A stretch of 40,209 nucleotides of DNA, taken from NCBI GenBank assembly GCA_012839035.1, contig DUOB01000132.1, positions 1 to 40,209 on the forward strand, written 5' to 3'. The stretch is from Propionibacterium sp. (GTDB taxonomy: Bacteria; Actinomycetota; Actinomycetes; Propionibacteriales; Propionibacteriaceae). The notes under the pieces are model-generated. The model worked only from the letters and a program-made list of their open reading frames with translations, was not told the DNA's origin and did not search any database. The position numbers and the translations under genes were made by a program. Below are positions 7,702 through 16,130 of this stretch, piece after piece (the first letter of the stretch is position 1; each line of letters starts with the position of its first letter).

Positions 7702-9218
7702 CCCCCGATGGGCGTCCCGCCCGCGGCGGCCTTGCCGTTGGTGGCGTCCTCGGAATACTTCTCCAGGAGCTTCGACAGGTCCACGCCGGTGGTGTTCTTG
7801 ATGAGCTCCATCGTCTGGACCACGTTGTCGGTGACCTGCTTGGGCACCGCACCCGCGCCATCGGTGGAGACGACGGTGAGCTTGTCGATCCCGGCCATGG
7901 GGGCGGCAACTTTCTCGGCCACCTGCGGCAGGACATCGACGAGCATCTGCAGGACGGCCGCCTCGTTGTAGCGCGCGAACGCATCCGCCCGCTTGTTCAT
8001 CGCCTCGGCCTCGGCCTCACCACGCGCGAGGATGGCCGCGGCTTCCGCTTCACCCTCGGCACGGAGTGCTTCCGCCTCGGCCACGCGGCGGGCACGCTCG
8101 GCCTCACCACGACGGGCACCCTCGATGGCTTCGGCCTCGGCGAGTGCGGATCGGCGGGACTTGTCGCCCTCACCGGTGAGCCGGGCGGTCTCGGCGTCGG
8201 CCTCGGCCTTGGCGATCGCGGCCGCTCGCTGGGCGTCGGCCTGTCGGATCGCAGCGGTACGCCGCGCTTCCGCTTCGGTCTCGACCCGATAGCGCTCGGC
8301 GTCGGCCGGCTTGCGGACCTCGGTGTCGAGCTGGCGTTCCTTGAGCGCGGCCTGGCGTACGGCCACCTTCTCCTGCTCGGTGAGGATCGCCTGGTCCCGA
8401 TCGGCCTGGGCGAGCGGGCCGGCTGCGTCGGCCTGTGCCTGGGCGGCATCCGTCTCGGCCTTGATTTCGGCGTTCTTCAGAGCGAGCGCCCGATCGGCGA
8501 TCGCGATCTGCTGTTCGGCGGCGATGCGGGCCTCTTCGGCCTCCTGGCGGGCGTTGGCCTCGGCGATCGCGGCGACTCGGGCGACCTTGGCGGATTCGGG
8601 CCGACCGAGGTCGGACAGATAGGAGCCGTCATCGGTGATGTCCTGGATCTGGAAGGTGTCGAGCACCAACCCCTGGCCGGTGAGGGACGATTCCGACTCG
8701 TCGGCGACGCTCTGGGCGAAGGCCGCGCGGTCGCGGATGATCTGTTCGACGGACAGGCTGCCGACGATCGAACGCAGCGAGCCCGCGAGAGTCTCCTGGG
8801 TGAAGGTCTCGATCTCGTCCTGCTGGCTGAGGAAGCGCTGGGCCGCGGCGCGGATGGAGTCCTCGTTGCCGCCGACCTTGACGATCGCGACGCCATCGAG
8901 GTTGAGCTTGATGCCCTGGCCGGAGACCGCTCCGCGGATCTGGACCATGATCCGGCGGGAGGACAGGTCGAGGATGTGCAGGCGCTGGACGAACGGCATG
9001 ACGAACACGCCGCCACCCATCACGACCTTCTGGCCGGACAGGTCGGTGGAGATCTCTCCCGTCTCGGGGTTGCGCACCTCCTTGCCCTTGCGGCCGGTCA
9101 CGATGTACGCCTCGTTGGGCCCGGCGACCTTGTATCTGTTGACGATCAACAAGCCGACCAGCAGGACAACGGCGATGATGCCGATGATCCCCAGGGCCAG
9201 CGGGGTGAGCAGGAACAT
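7698..9218 (-). CDS. floT: Flotillin-like SPFH membrane-scaffold protein
   Basis: A 506-residue flotillin: one N-terminal membrane helix (~4-27), an SPFH/PHB domain (~30-200, with GPNEAYIVTGRKG and NLDGVAIVKVG), then a long Ala/Glu-rich coiled coil (~215-420) with repeated EAEA/KAEADAETA-like units, and a C-terminal segment ending in TPIGG. Flotillins organise ordered membrane microdomains and are commonly encoded next to NfeD proteins, as here (26-bp gap, same strand). ATG 9218 has AAGGG upstream. It is the second gene of an nfeD-floT operon; its stop overlaps that of the convergent PLDc_N-like gene. Confidence 0.92.
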   Translation of the reverse strand: MFLLTPLALGIIGIIAVVLLVGLLIVNRYKVAGPNEAYIVTGRKGKEVRNPETGEISTDLSGQKVVMGGGVFVMPFVQRLHILDLSSRRIMVQIRGAVSGQGIKLNLDGVAIVKVGGNEDSIRAAAQRFLSQQDEIETFTQETLAGSLRSIVGSLSVEQIIRDRAAFAQSVADESESSLTGQGLVLDTFQIQDITDDGSYLSDLGRPESAKVARVAAIAEANARQEAEEARIAAEQQIAIADRALALKNAEIKAETDAAQAQADAAGPLAQADRDQAILTEQEKVAVRQAALKERQLDTEVRKPADAERYRVETEAEARRTAAIRQADAQRAAAIAKAEADAETARLTGEGDKSRRSALAEAEAIEGARRGEAERARRVAEAEALRAEGEAEAAAILARGEAEAEAMNKRADAFARYNEAAVLQMLVDVLPQVAEKVAAPMAGIDKLTVVSTDGAGAVPKQVTDNVVQTMELIKNTTGVDLSKLLEKYSEDATNGKAAAGGTPIGG

Positions 9219-9244
9219 GCAAATCCCTTCAGGGTTGGGGTGGA

Positions 9245-9763
9245 TTAGGGCTCGAGCGGCTCGCCGTGGCGAACCTTGACCGAGGTCGGGGTGAGCACCT
9301 CGGTGATCTGGATCAGCCGACCACCCGCGATGGGCTCGTCGGCTCTGGCATTGAGCATCGTCGGGTGACCGTGGACCGACACCCGGATCTGACCGAAGCC
9401 GCCCTCCGGGATCGGGTGGATGACGCGGCCCACCGCTCCGATCAGGTGGTGGGAGCGCACGGTGCTGTCACTGTCGCGGGACGGATCCCGGAGTCGCATC
9501 GTCAGCCAGGCGGCGAGTGCCCCGACACCGAGACCGACCACGGCACCGACGATGAGGGCGAGCACCAGGCTCGCGGCCAGGCTGAGCACGATCGCGCCCG
9601 TGAAGCCGAGCGCGCCGATGAAGCCGGCGAGGCCGGCCAGGGAGAAGAAGTCCCCACCGACGTCACCGAAGTCGAAGAGTCCGTCGAACAGGTCTCCGAT
9701 CACGACCGCCACCAGCAGCAAGCCCGCTCCGACGGCGCCGATGATCAGAAAGACTGAAACCAT
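9245..9763 (-). CDS. NfeD-like membrane protein, flotillin partner
   Basis: A 172-residue protein with an N-terminal helix (~3-25), two further hydrophobic segments (~40-90, GFIGALGFTGAIVLSLAASL and the following Ala/Gly/Val-rich stretch), and a C-terminal soluble part of ~80 residues (from SHHLIGAVGRVIHPIPEGGFG) that fits the NfeD OB-fold domain: G-x-GxI-P-GG-G-I, then an R-hx-h-V-L-strand pattern. Its position directly upstream of the flotillin gene supports this. ATG 9763 has GAGG at a short spacing. The short NfeD class lacks the ClpP-like protease domain. It likely acts with the flotillin at the cytoplasmic membrane. Confidence 0.82.
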   Translation of the reverse strand: MVSVFLIIGAVGAGLLLVAVVIGDLFDGLFDFGDVGGDFFSLAGLAGFIGALGFTGAIVLSLAASLVLALIVGAVVGLGVGALAAWLTMRLRDPSRDSDSTVRSHHLIGAVGRVIHPIPEGGFGQIRVSVHGHPTMLNARADEPIAGGRLIQITEVLTPTSVKVRHGEPLEP

Positions 9764-9847
9764 CCACCTCGCCGTTCTCTGCCGACCCGTGTCCCCGGAT
9801 GGCCAAGGGTACCCGGCGAGCGGGCCAGATCAGCCGCGCTCCAGCCA

Positions 9848-9867
9848 CCGTCCGAACCGGCGGACGG
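9848..9867. promoter_or_regulatory. Inverted repeat ahead of the Pro-rich membrane protein gene
   Basis: CCGTCCG and CGGACGG are perfect 7-bp arms around a 6-nt centre, ending 33 bp before ATG 9901. CATACT (9869-9874) just downstream could be a -10. It could be an operator or a terminator of weak upstream transcription. Confidence 0.3.
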
Positions 9868-9900
9868 ACATACTGGTGCCCCCCGAGGAAGGACAACCCC

Positions 9901-10842
9901 ATGAATCAAGGCCCCGCGGACCCCGGCGACGCCACCCCACGCTGGCCGACCTATCCGGCCGGGCCCGACTTTCTCGCACCCGGCGAGCCGTCGTCCCCAC
10001 CGCCGCCCGAGCGCGACCCCGGTGCCCAGCGGCAGCCGGCGTACACCTCACCGCCACTCACCCAACCGCGACCCGTCCAGCCGCCGCTCACCCGACCCCA
10101 GCCGAAGGGGCCGATCATCGCTCTGGTGGCGACGCTGGCCGCGCTGGTGCTGTTCGTGGTCCTGGGGCTCGGCAGCGTCCTCTGGCTCCGGACCGCCACC
10201 GTCACCGATCTGCCCCCGACCGATCCTCCGGGGCAGGATCCGATCCCGGCCGCACCGCCGGGGGCGCCCGCCGAGGGCCCGCTGCGGGAGCAGTTGGAGC
10301 AGGAGTTCGGGACCTTCGAACCGATCGTACGCAGCGGGACCGGTCCCGCCGAGATCGAGCTGCCCCCGGAGTCCCGCCGGGCGCTGCTGTGGGCGAAGAC
10401 GGACGGGAACGGCTGGTTCAGCGTGAAGGGTGTCGCGGAGAACGGGAACACGGCACCGCTCTTCTACAGCGGCGATGCGACCGAGGGCACCGTCGGGTTC
10501 GGTTTGCGCGACTATGCCCTGCGGCCCACTCGCCTTCTGGTCGAGAGCACGTCAGCGGATTGGGAGATCGAGGTACGCCCGGTGGCCAGCGCGCCGGTCT
10601 TCACCGGGGAAGCCAGTGGCACCGGGATGGCGGTGCTCATCGTCGATGGCCCGGCCCGTGACGTCCAGTTGGACTATCGGGGCGAGGCCAACTTCATCGT
10701 GGTCCAGCACGGCCTCGAGCGCAGCACCCACCACGCCAACGAGATCGGCTCGACCTCGATCGAGGCCACTTTGGCGGAGGGCACGGGCCTGCTGGAGATC
10801 GAAGCCTGGCGCAACGGCCAGTGGGGCATCCGCGAACGCTGA
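9901..10842 (+). CDS. Single-pass membrane protein with Pro-rich cytoplasmic N terminus, function unknown
   Basis: A 313-residue protein: residues 1-~70 are Pro/Gln/Thr-rich and disordered, one strong membrane helix follows at ~76-98 (IIALVATLAALVLFVVLGLGSV), then a Pro-rich spacer and a ~190-residue extracytoplasmic domain rich in beta strands (from FGTFEPIVRSGTG). The domain has no cysteines and contains repeated 8-12 residue strands, such as VLIVDGPARDVQLDYRGEA. ATG 9901 has GAGGAAGGA at ideal spacing. The layout (N-in, long Pro-rich tail) is common in actinobacterial envelope proteins. I do not recognise the extracellular domain. Confidence 0.8.
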   Translation: MNQGPADPGDATPRWPTYPAGPDFLAPGEPSSPPPPERDPGAQRQPAYTSPPLTQPRPVQPPLTRPQPKGPIIALVATLAALVLFVVLGLGSVLWLRTATVTDLPPTDPPGQDPIPAAPPGAPAEGPLREQLEQEFGTFEPIVRSGTGPAEIELPPESRRALLWAKTDGNGWFSVKGVAENGNTAPLFYSGDATEGTVGFGLRDYALRPTRLLVESTSADWEIEVRPVASAPVFTGEASGTGMAVLIVDGPARDVQLDYRGEANFIVVQHGLERSTHHANEIGSTSIEATLAEGTGLLEIEAWRNGQWGIRER

Positions 10843-10862
10843 CACCCTGACACTTGCAGTGC

Positions 10863-10868
10863 TACTGT
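10863..10868 (+). promoter_or_regulatory. -10 box of the MerR-type regulator gene
   Basis: TACTGT lies 6 nt before ATG 10875, suggesting a leaderless message. Just upstream, CACTTGCAGTG (10855-10865) is a small palindrome (CACT/AGTG arms) that overlaps the -10 and would suit autoregulation by the MerR-type product. Confidence 0.4.
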
Positions 10869-10874
10869 TAGGAA

Positions 10875-11402
10875 ATGCACGAATCCGTCCCACCCCAGTG
10901 GGGCCTCGACGACTTTCTCGATGAGATCGCCGAGCAACTGACCCGTCTGGGAATCGCTGCTCCGCCGCCCGACCGGCGCACGGTTCGCTATTACGCGACA
11001 CTCGGCACCCTCGACCGCCCCACGATCGAGGGCCGGGAGGCGCGCTATGGCGAACACCATCTCGCCCAGATGCTGGCCCTCAAGCGGCTCCAAGCCGAGG
11101 GGCTGCGCCTTGCTGCGATCGGCCCCCGGATCGCGGGCGCTTCCACCGAGGATCTGATGTCCCTGGCGGCAGGGAAATCCGGCGCGGCTCCACCCCCGGC
11201 CCCGCCAGCGGGCCTGCTCACGTCGCCTGACCGAAGCGGGCTGCGTACGCAATCGGTCCTCACCCTCGCGCCCGGGGTCCACCTCGTCCTCGACGACGCA
11301 GAACTGTCGACCACCGAAGCCGCCATCCTCCGCACTGCAGCCGCCGGGCTTCTTTCCCGGATCACCGCCCTCGGCCTCACCACCAGCCCCACCAAGGAGT
11401 GA
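10875..11402 (+). CDS. MerR-family HTH regulator adjacent to a VIT/vWA protein
   Basis: A 175-residue protein. Residues ~34-85 form a MerR-type winged helix-turn-helix: DRRTVRYYATLGTLDRP with the RYY signature, then EARYGEHHLAQMLALKRLQAEGLRLAAI. The C-terminal half is Pro/Ala-rich and then beta-rich (SVLTLAPGVHLVLDDAEL). It lacks the metal-binding Cys of classical metal sensors. The stop is 2 bp before the start of the VIT/vWA gene, and its 3' end supplies that gene's ribosome-binding site (AAGGAG), so the two are co-expressed. A local role controlling this pair is an inference. Confidence 0.8.
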   Translation: MHESVPPQWGLDDFLDEIAEQLTRLGIAAPPPDRRTVRYYATLGTLDRPTIEGREARYGEHHLAQMLALKRLQAEGLRLAAIGPRIAGASTEDLMSLAAGKSGAAPPPAPPAGLLTSPDRSGLRTQSVLTLAPGVHLVLDDAELSTTEAAILRTAAAGLLSRITALGLTTSPTKE

Positions 11403-11404
11403 CC

Positions 11405-13684
11405 ATGCGCACCGACCACAACGACATGCTTGCCCCTCCCCTCCCCCGGGAATGGGGCCTGATCACCGATGACGGGCCCGTTCCCCTGGAGAGCGTCGCG
11501 TTGACCGGCACCGTCACCGGGTTGGCCGCCTCCCTCACGATGGTCCAGACCTTCCGCAACGACCGCTCGACCCCGATCGAGGCTGTCTACGTGTTCCCGC
11601 TGCCGGACCATTTCGCGGTCACCGGTTTGACGGCGGTGCTCGGCGGACAGGAAGTCATCGGGCGGATCGACGAGCGCGGCCGGGCCCGCGACGACTACGA
11701 GGAGGCGTTGGCCCACGGACATCGCGCCGCCCTGGTGGAACAGGAGCGCGGCGACGTGTTCACCGCGCAGCTCGGCAACCTCCCGCCGGGCGAGGACGCC
11801 ACGATCACCCTGCATCTCGCCGGCCGGCTGGCGGTCGACTCCGGCGAGGCGGCCCTGCGGATCCCGTTGCTGGTGGGTGAGCGCCACCACCCCGGCGTAC
11901 CCACCGCGACCGATCCGAGCGGGGACGGTGTGTGGCCGGATACCGATCAGGTCCCGGATGCGTCGCGCGTCTCCCCGCCCCGGCGACCAGGTCCGACCGG
12001 GGTCGGCCTGACCATCGAGGTGCAGGTTGAGTCGGCCGGATTGCTGGCGGGTACGCCTCGCGTCAACCCGACCCTGCTGGTCGCCGAGGCCCCGTCCGGA
12101 TGGATGCTGACGAACAGCCCCGATACCGACCTCGATCGCGACCTGGTCGCCCGGTTCGGTCTGCACACCGCGGCCACGACGGCGAGCGCGATCTTCACCG
12201 CTGATGAGGACGACCCCACCCAGGGCACCTGGCAGGTCGTGGTCAACCCGGCCGACGCCCCGGCCCCGACCCCACGCACCGTCGTGCTGGCGATCGACCG
12301 CTCCGGCAGCATGTCCGGCTGGAAGATCGTCGCGGCACGCCGGGCGGCCGCCCGCATCATCGACTCGCTCGGGGCGGACGATTCCTTTCTCGTGCTCGGT
12401 TTCGACCACCAACTGGCGAGCCCCGCGGACCAGCAGGGCCCTGCCCCGGCCACGGACCGGAACCGCTATGCCGCTGTCCGCTGGCTCAGTGGCCTGGAGG
12501 CACGCGGGGGAACCGACCTCGACAAACCCCTGATCGCTGCAGCCGAGGCACTGGCGGATGTCGCCGGAGAACGGATCCTGGTCCTGCTCACGGACGGCCA
12601 GGTCGGCAACGAAGCAGCCCTGTTGCGGATCATGGCCGAACGGCTGACGGGCTCCCGGATCTATGCCCTGGGCATCGACCACGCGGTGAATGCGACGTTC
12701 CTGCGCCGGCTCGCGGCGGTCGGTGGCGGCCGGTGCGATCTCGTGGAGTCCGAGGACGAGCTCGACCTCGTCCTCCAGCAGCTCCACCGTCGGATCGCGC
12801 GGCCGGTGGCTCGGGGCCTCGCGGTGGCGACCGACGGCGTACACATCGACCGGGACTTCACCACACCTACCTTCGCCGATCTCTTCCCGGCCGGACCGAC
12901 GATCGTGACGGGACGCTGGCGGGGCACTCTCGACCGGGCACCGGAGGTGACGGTGTTCGCCGAGACCGACGAGGGCGTACGCGAGTGGCAGGCCTCGGTG
13001 AGCCTGCCGGGCTCCCTCGGAGGCGCCCTGCGGAGCACCTGGGCGCAGGCCCATCTCGAGAAACTGCAGGACGACCTCGCCATCGGGCGCCGCGGCGTGT
13101 CCGACGACATGATCACCGAGTTCTCCCTGGCCCATCAGGTGCTGAGCCCCTTCACCGCTTGGGTGGCGGAAGGCCCGGATGGGGTGACGGGCCCCCTCCA
13201 GACCGTCGCGCAACCGGTCGCCACCCACTATCTGCCCTATCTGCCGGCCGCGGCGATGCCCATGATGGCGATGCCCATGACGGAAATACACGCCAGTGTC
13301 CGGTTGGCGCCAGAGGACACGGACGTGCCCGCATTTCTCCGCGAGCCATCCTCACCATCGCGTCACCGGCGGCGGACCCAGGAGTGGCTCGGACTCGCAG
13401 CCCCGTCGGAGCGAAGCGACGAGCAAGATCCGGCCATGCCGGAGCTCGATCTGGCGCCGTTCGCGGATCGGGTGCGCGACATCTTGGCCCGATTCCATGC
13501 CGGAGGGGACCCTGCGTTGGCCCGCGAACTGGCGGAGCTCCTGTCCGACCTGGAGTCGGTCGGCGCCCCGGAGGATCTGATCGAAGCCCTCGCCGGCCTG
13601 CCGGACACTGTTGAGGAGCTGGTGCGGCTCTGGGAGCGCCACGCCGGATCGCCACTGGAGGACGACACCCCGGACCTTCGCTAG
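11405..13684 (+). CDS. VIT-domain and von Willebrand factor A-domain protein
   Basis: A 759-residue protein. The N-terminal ~150 residues form a VIT (inter-alpha-trypsin inhibitor) domain (VALTGTVTGLAASLTMVQTFRN, EAVYVFPLPDHFAVTGL, GQEVIGRIDERGRARDDYEEAL). A vWA domain follows at ~290-460 with an intact metal-ion-dependent adhesion site: DRSGS (D298, S300, S302), a Thr in RGGTDLDKP and the Asp in LLTDGQVGNE. The C-terminal ~150 residues are Met/Pro-rich and then helical and acidic. There is no signal peptide, so it is probably cytoplasmic. ATG 11405 follows AAGGAG by 5 nt. VIT-vWA proteins are thought to scaffold protein complexes; the partner here is unknown. Confidence 0.9.
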   Translation: MRTDHNDMLAPPLPREWGLITDDGPVPLESVALTGTVTGLAASLTMVQTFRNDRSTPIEAVYVFPLPDHFAVTGLTAVLGGQEVIGRIDERGRARDDYEEALAHGHRAALVEQERGDVFTAQLGNLPPGEDATITLHLAGRLAVDSGEAALRIPLLVGERHHPGVPTATDPSGDGVWPDTDQVPDASRVSPPRRPGPTGVGLTIEVQVESAGLLAGTPRVNPTLLVAEAPSGWMLTNSPDTDLDRDLVARFGLHTAATTASAIFTADEDDPTQGTWQVVVNPADAPAPTPRTVVLAIDRSGSMSGWKIVAARRAAARIIDSLGADDSFLVLGFDHQLASPADQQGPAPATDRNRYAAVRWLSGLEARGGTDLDKPLIAAAEALADVAGERILVLLTDGQVGNEAALLRIMAERLTGSRIYALGIDHAVNATFLRRLAAVGGGRCDLVESEDELDLVLQQLHRRIARPVARGLAVATDGVHIDRDFTTPTFADLFPAGPTIVTGRWRGTLDRAPEVTVFAETDEGVREWQASVSLPGSLGGALRSTWAQAHLEKLQDDLAIGRRGVSDDMITEFSLAHQVLSPFTAWVAEGPDGVTGPLQTVAQPVATHYLPYLPAAAMPMMAMPMTEIHASVRLAPEDTDVPAFLREPSSPSRHRRRTQEWLGLAAPSERSDEQDPAMPELDLAPFADRVRDILARFHAGGDPALARELAELLSDLESVGAPEDLIEALAGLPDTVEELVRLWERHAGSPLEDDTPDLR

Positions 13685-13930
13685 GTCACCGGCGCGAAAT
13701 AACGGACCGAAACGCCGCGCACCGAAGATTCCCTCCCTCAAGCGATAAGCCAAGGGATTCTTGGCAGAACAATTGCCTAGGGCCTGCACAAAGGCAAGCG
13801 CGAATGCCCAGCGGGCCCAACCCCGAGGGCCGGGAGCCCAACCCTGCGCGGGCCGATCGGATGGAATCACTGCCCCACCAACGGAATTCGGCGCTCATGC
13901 GCAGAACGCCGGTCACCGGAGCAAGGAGCC

Positions 13931-13961
13931 AGAGGGGCCGCGGTAGCCGCGCAGCCCCTCT
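13931..13961 (+). terminator. Strong hairpin in the gap after the VIT/vWA gene
   Basis: AGAGGGGC-CGCGG (13931-13943) pairs with CCGCG-CA-GCCCCTCT (13947-13961): 13 bp with a 2-nt bulge and a TAG loop. No T-tract follows. It lies 247 bp after the VIT/vWA stop. The 13685-13978 stretch otherwise shows no convincing gene. Confidence 0.5.
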
Positions 13962-13979
13962 CGCCCCACCCCAATTCGC

Positions 13980-14008
13980 TTGGACAATTCTAAGAGCATT
14001 CCTACATT
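13980..14008 (+). promoter_or_regulatory. Housekeeping-type promoter for the Tat-exported protein
   Basis: TTGGAC (13980-13985) and TACATT (14003-14008) are separated by exactly 17 nt, in a locally AT-rich stretch (13980-14130) that contrasts with the surrounding GC-rich DNA. It predicts a leader of about 135 nt containing the hairpin CCGCCA/TGGCGG (14071-14088). Confidence 0.55.
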
Positions 14009-14110
14009 TAGAAACCCATTTCTCTAGAGATTCCAGCCTCGCAATTCCACTAAGCCTCTTCCGCCGTCATCCGCCATCGGATTGGCGGCTCTTGACTTCT
14101 TCGCAAGATT

Positions 14111-14124
14111 TTCCGCATGCGGAA
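14111..14124. promoter_or_regulatory. 14-bp perfect palindrome in the leader of the Tat-exported protein
   Basis: TTCCGCATGCGGAA is fully self-complementary and ends 25 bp before the chosen ATG (14150). It could be an operator or a leader RNA hairpin. Confidence 0.4.
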
Positions 14125-14149
14125 TAACCGTTCGGGGGACCTCGGAAAA

Positions 14150-14803
14150 ATGACAGAAAAGATCCATCGGCGGACGCTGGCCAAGGGCATCGCCTGGTCC
14201 GTCCCCGCCGTCGCCATCGCAAGCCCGGTGCACGCCTTCGCCGCGTCACCGATGCCGCCCGATAGCCCGATTCGATTCACGGGCAAGGCCTGCAAGCTGC
14301 CGGGCAGCTCCTCAGAGTTCACCCATGGATACGTCTATGACATGTTGCTCGTCAACGAGCCCGGCCCGAATCCCCTGGACGCTCGTATCGTCATCAATTC
14401 GGTGGTCGTGGGCGGCGACGTGCAGCCCTATGTTGCCTTCAAATTCCCGAACAACGATGAGCCGGGCAAGACCGGCACGTGCAGCTCCTGCGTCTCGGAC
14501 AGCCTGCCGGGCCAGGCCCCGATCGTCCTGAACGCGCCCGAGGACACGACGCATCGGGTGCTGCTCTATGCGAGCAACGCGGGCAACAGCGCGAACCTCA
14601 CCGTCACGGTGCACTACACCGTCTATGACTGCGAGGGCGCGTGCGAGCCCGAGCAGTTCACCGCCGGCAGCGTGGGCAGCACCAACCCGATCATCGAGGG
14701 GGACGGGGGATCGTGCGACGTGCTGCTCTCCGCCGACGTCTTCCCGCTGCCCACCGCCGTGCACTATCCGAACGGGACCGCGGAGCCGCTCCCGGCGGTC
14801 TAG
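14150..14803 (+). CDS. Tat-exported cysteine-containing secreted protein, unknown function
   Basis: The 217-residue product begins with a twin-arginine signal: HRRTLAKG, then a hydrophobic stretch (IAWSVPAVAIASPVHAFAAS) with likely cleavage after AFA. The mature part (~185 residues) is Gly/Asn/Thr-rich with six cysteines (in GKACKL, GTCSSC, DCEGAC and GSCD) that may form disulfides after folded export. This 'RRTLAKG-AWSVP' signal type is common in secreted actinobacterial proteins of unknown role. ATG 14150 puts the signal at the N terminus; an upstream in-frame ATG (14117) sits in a palindrome. It has its own promoter, and its stop overlaps the convergent bioN stop through CTAG. Confidence 0.75.
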   Translation: MTEKIHRRTLAKGIAWSVPAVAIASPVHAFAASPMPPDSPIRFTGKACKLPGSSSEFTHGYVYDMLLVNEPGPNPLDARIVINSVVVGGDVQPYVAFKFPNNDEPGKTGTCSSCVSDSLPGQAPIVLNAPEDTTHRVLLYASNAGNSANLTVTVHYTVYDCEGACEPEQFTAGSVGSTNPIIEGDGGSCDVLLSADVFPLPTAVHYPNGTAEPLPAV

Positions 14804-15417
14804 TCCTCACCCAACCCGCGCGCGGCGAGCGCCTCACCGGTCACCCGGGCGTACGCCACCGCCCCCACCACGACAGGGGTGAGCTGGGCGAGGATATTGC
14901 GCTCGAGCCCCCGCGCGCGGGCTGCGGCCCGGACGTCGGCGAACGAGCCGAACAGGAACGGGATGCTGCGGATCATCAACGCCGCCGCCAGGCCCACCCG
15001 CTCCGGGCTGCCCCCGACCAGTCGCACCGGCCGGGCGGCGACGACCAACGCATCCAGCAGCGCGGGGGCGGGGGTGGTGAGGGTGAGGATCCGGGCGGCG
15101 TACAGGCAAAGAACCAGATTGGCCACCAACATCAGCCCGATCTGCCAGGTGCCCCACACGAGCTGGTACGCCAGCAGCAGCGCGCCCATCACCCAGATCA
15201 CGAGCGCCAACCGGAACGCTCGGCGCCACGGCACACGGGTGGCGGCGAGCAGGACCGCGGTGACGCCGAGGAGGGCGGTGGAGAGCCAGAGTTCACGCAC
15301 GATCAGCGGCACGACGGAGACGACGAGCATGAGCACGAGCTTGACCCCCGCTGGGAGGCGGTGGAGCCAGGAAGTGCCGGGGACGAACAGTCCGAAGAGC
15401 TGGTGATGGGCGTTCAC
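14800..15417 (-). CDS. bioN: BioN, energy-coupling factor transmembrane (EcfT) subunit of the biotin importer
   Basis: A 205-residue EcfT-family protein with 4-5 membrane helices (~25-115 and near the C terminus) and the two ECF coupling motifs with the Ala-Arg-Gly signature: AARARGLERN (~167-176) and ALAARGLGED at the C terminus. EcfT couples the ATPase to the substrate-binding S component. GTG 15417 overlaps the bioM stop (GTGA). It is last in the operon bioY-bioM-bioN. Identity as a biotin rather than a general ECF subunit rests on the linked bioY and the BioQ-like operator. Confidence 0.92.
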   Translation of the reverse strand: MNAHHQLFGLFVPGTSWLHRLPAGVKLVLMLVVSVVPLIVRELWLSTALLGVTAVLLAATRVPWRRAFRLALVIWVMGALLLAYQLVWGTWQIGLMLVANLVLCLYAARILTLTTPAPALLDALVVAARPVRLVGGSPERVGLAAALMIRSIPFLFGSFADVRAAARARGLERNILAQLTPVVVGAVAYARVTGEALAARGLGED

Positions 15418-16130
15418 ACCATCAACCCCCGATAGTGCGCGACCGCCGGGTCGGGGGCGCCGTCGAACACGATCCGGCCGGCGTCCAGGACGAGCGCGCG
15501 GTCGAAGTCGGCGATGAAATCCAGGTCGTGGGACGACACGACCAACTGTTGGTCGAGGTCGGCGAACACGTGGCGGAGCATCTCCCGGTTGCGCAGATCG
15601 AGCAGCGTGGTCGGCTCGTCGGCGACCAGCACCGCCGGCTCGACCGCGAGGACGGTCGCGAGTGCGACGAGCTGGCGCTCGCCGCCGGACAGGTCATAGA
15701 TGGATTGACGGGCGAGGTGGGCGAGTCCGCGGGCTTCGAGGAGGGCGTACGCCGCCGCTTCGCGCGCCCGTCGCCCTCCGCGGCCGGCAGCCATCCGGCG
15801 CCGCAGGCTGAGTTCGATGTCCTCGATGGGAGTGGACATGACGAGCTGCGACAGGGGGTCGGTGAAGATGAACCCGACGCGCTGGCGCACCTGTTTGCCG
15901 TCCCGGACGGTGTCCAACCCATCAACGGCGACCGTGCCCTGGGTGGGCTCGATGAGGCCGTTGAGGAGCCGCAGCAGGGTGGACTTGCCGGACCCGTTGG
16001 CCCCGATGACCGCGATGCGACGTTCGGTGAGGGACAGGTCGATGTCCGCGAGCAGGGTCTTCTCGATCACGTCCCGGCCGCTGAACACCGGGACGTCGAC
16101 GCGGACGCCTGCCAGCCGGATCATGCTCAC
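15414..16130 (-). CDS. bioM: BioM, ECF transporter ATPase
   Basis: A 238-residue ABC ATPase: Walker A GANGSGKST (43-51), Q-loop region near FIFTDPLSQL, signature LSGGERQ, Walker B VLVADEPT and the switch His in VVSSHD. ECF-type ATPases carry this ...LSGGERQLVALATVLAVEP pattern. GTG 16130 overlaps the bioY stop (GTGA); an ATG two codons on (16124) has AGGTGA just ahead and is an equally plausible start. It is cytoplasmic and docks on BioN. Confidence 0.93.
   Translation of the reverse strand: MSMIRLAGVRVDVPVFSGRDVIEKTLLADIDLSLTERRIAVIGANGSGKSTLLRLLNGLIEPTQGTVAVDGLDTVRDGKQVRQRVGFIFTDPLSQLVMSTPIEDIELSLRRRMAAGRGGRRAREAAAYALLEARGLAHLARQSIYDLSGGERQLVALATVLAVEPAVLVADEPTTLLDLRNREMLRHVFADLDQQLVVSSHDLDFIADFDRALVLDAGRIVFDGAPDPAVAHYRGLMV

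Noticed and set aside
7900..8650. Repeated Ala/Glu-rich DNA within the flotillin gene as a possible tandem repeat
   Set aside because: It is the coding of the coiled coil with degenerate heptad-like units, not a DNA repeat.
13685..13930. Short open frames in the gap after the VIT/vWA gene
   Set aside because: No ribosome-binding site, no domain features, and overlapping frames on both strands.
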